From the NCBI GenBank assembly GCA_022702085.1, contig JAKONF010000068.1, positions 1 through 5,338 of the forward strand: a DNA stretch of 5,338 nt, written 5' to 3'. The position numbers and the translations under genes are program-made. Positions 5,289 to 5,338 of the stretch are shown here, piece after piece; the stretch's first letter is position 1; each line of letters starts with the position of its first letter. The notes under the pieces were generated by a model, which saw only the letters and a program-made list of their open reading frames with translations, searched no databases and was not told the origin of the DNA. Origin of the DNA: Rickettsiaceae bacterium (GTDB taxonomy: Bacteria > Pseudomonadota > Alphaproteobacteria > Rickettsiales > Rickettsiaceae).

Positions 5289-5338
5289 ACATTTCCAGCA
5301 AAAAAATGCATTATTTTATTATAATATTATAGATTTTT

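Noticed and set aside
5320..5331. The palindrome TATAATATTATA near the window end, containing a perfect -10 hexamer, possibly a promoter of the next gene or a ctaG terminator.
   Set aside because: No fitting -35 box (AGCAAA at 17 bases), an A-T-only stem with no loop, and the following gene is not visible.

Overview
This AT-rich window looks like the chromosome of an alphaproteobacterium of the Rickettsiales type that still makes lipopolysaccharide. I base this on the strong A/T codon bias, the short Rickettsia-like proteins with many Lys, Ile and Asn residues, the ribonuclease D - KdsD - LptC - LptA - LptB gene order typical of alphaproteobacteria, and a mitochondrial/alphaproteobacterial-type Cox11. 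The species was not identified. LPS-free lineages such as Anaplasma, Ehrlichia, Wolbachia and Orientia are unlikely, because the window carries dedicated Kdo-synthesis and LPS-export genes.

Bases 1-4052 hold seven genes, all on the plus strand, that overlap or lie within 28 bases of each other and are probably co-transcribed: the 3' half of cdsA (phospholipid precursor synthesis), ftsB (divisome), a short DEDDy exonuclease of the ribonuclease D family, kdsD/kpsF (arabinose-5-phosphate isomerase, first step of Kdo synthesis), and then lptC, lptA and lptB. The common theme is the cell envelope. CdsA supplies CDP-diacylglycerol, FtsB helps build the septum, KdsD starts the Kdo pathway for the LPS inner core, and LptB (ATPase), LptC (membrane anchor) and LptA (periplasmic bridge) belong to the machine that moves LPS to the outer membrane. 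The other parts (LptF, LptG, LptD, LptE, KdsA, KdsB, KdsC) are not in the window.

Bases 4049-4480 hold an uncharacterised 143-residue gene on the minus strand. It converges on lptB so tightly that the two stop codons share bases. It has its own plausible sigma70 promoter, is acidic and contains no arginine. It is the only real unknown here. Bases 4481-4718 are a divergent intergenic region with a minus-strand promoter for this gene and an extended -10 promoter for the plus-strand gene that follows.

Bases 4719-5288 encode Cox11/CtaG, the copper chaperone for the CuB centre of aa3-type cytochrome c oxidase, which points to aerobic respiration. The last 50 bases are AT-rich non-coding sequence. 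I see no tRNA, rRNA, CRISPR array, insertion sequence or phage gene. Most of the window is conserved housekeeping content. The points worth a second look are the orphan gene, the tight junctions and a hairpin that covers the lptC start codon.
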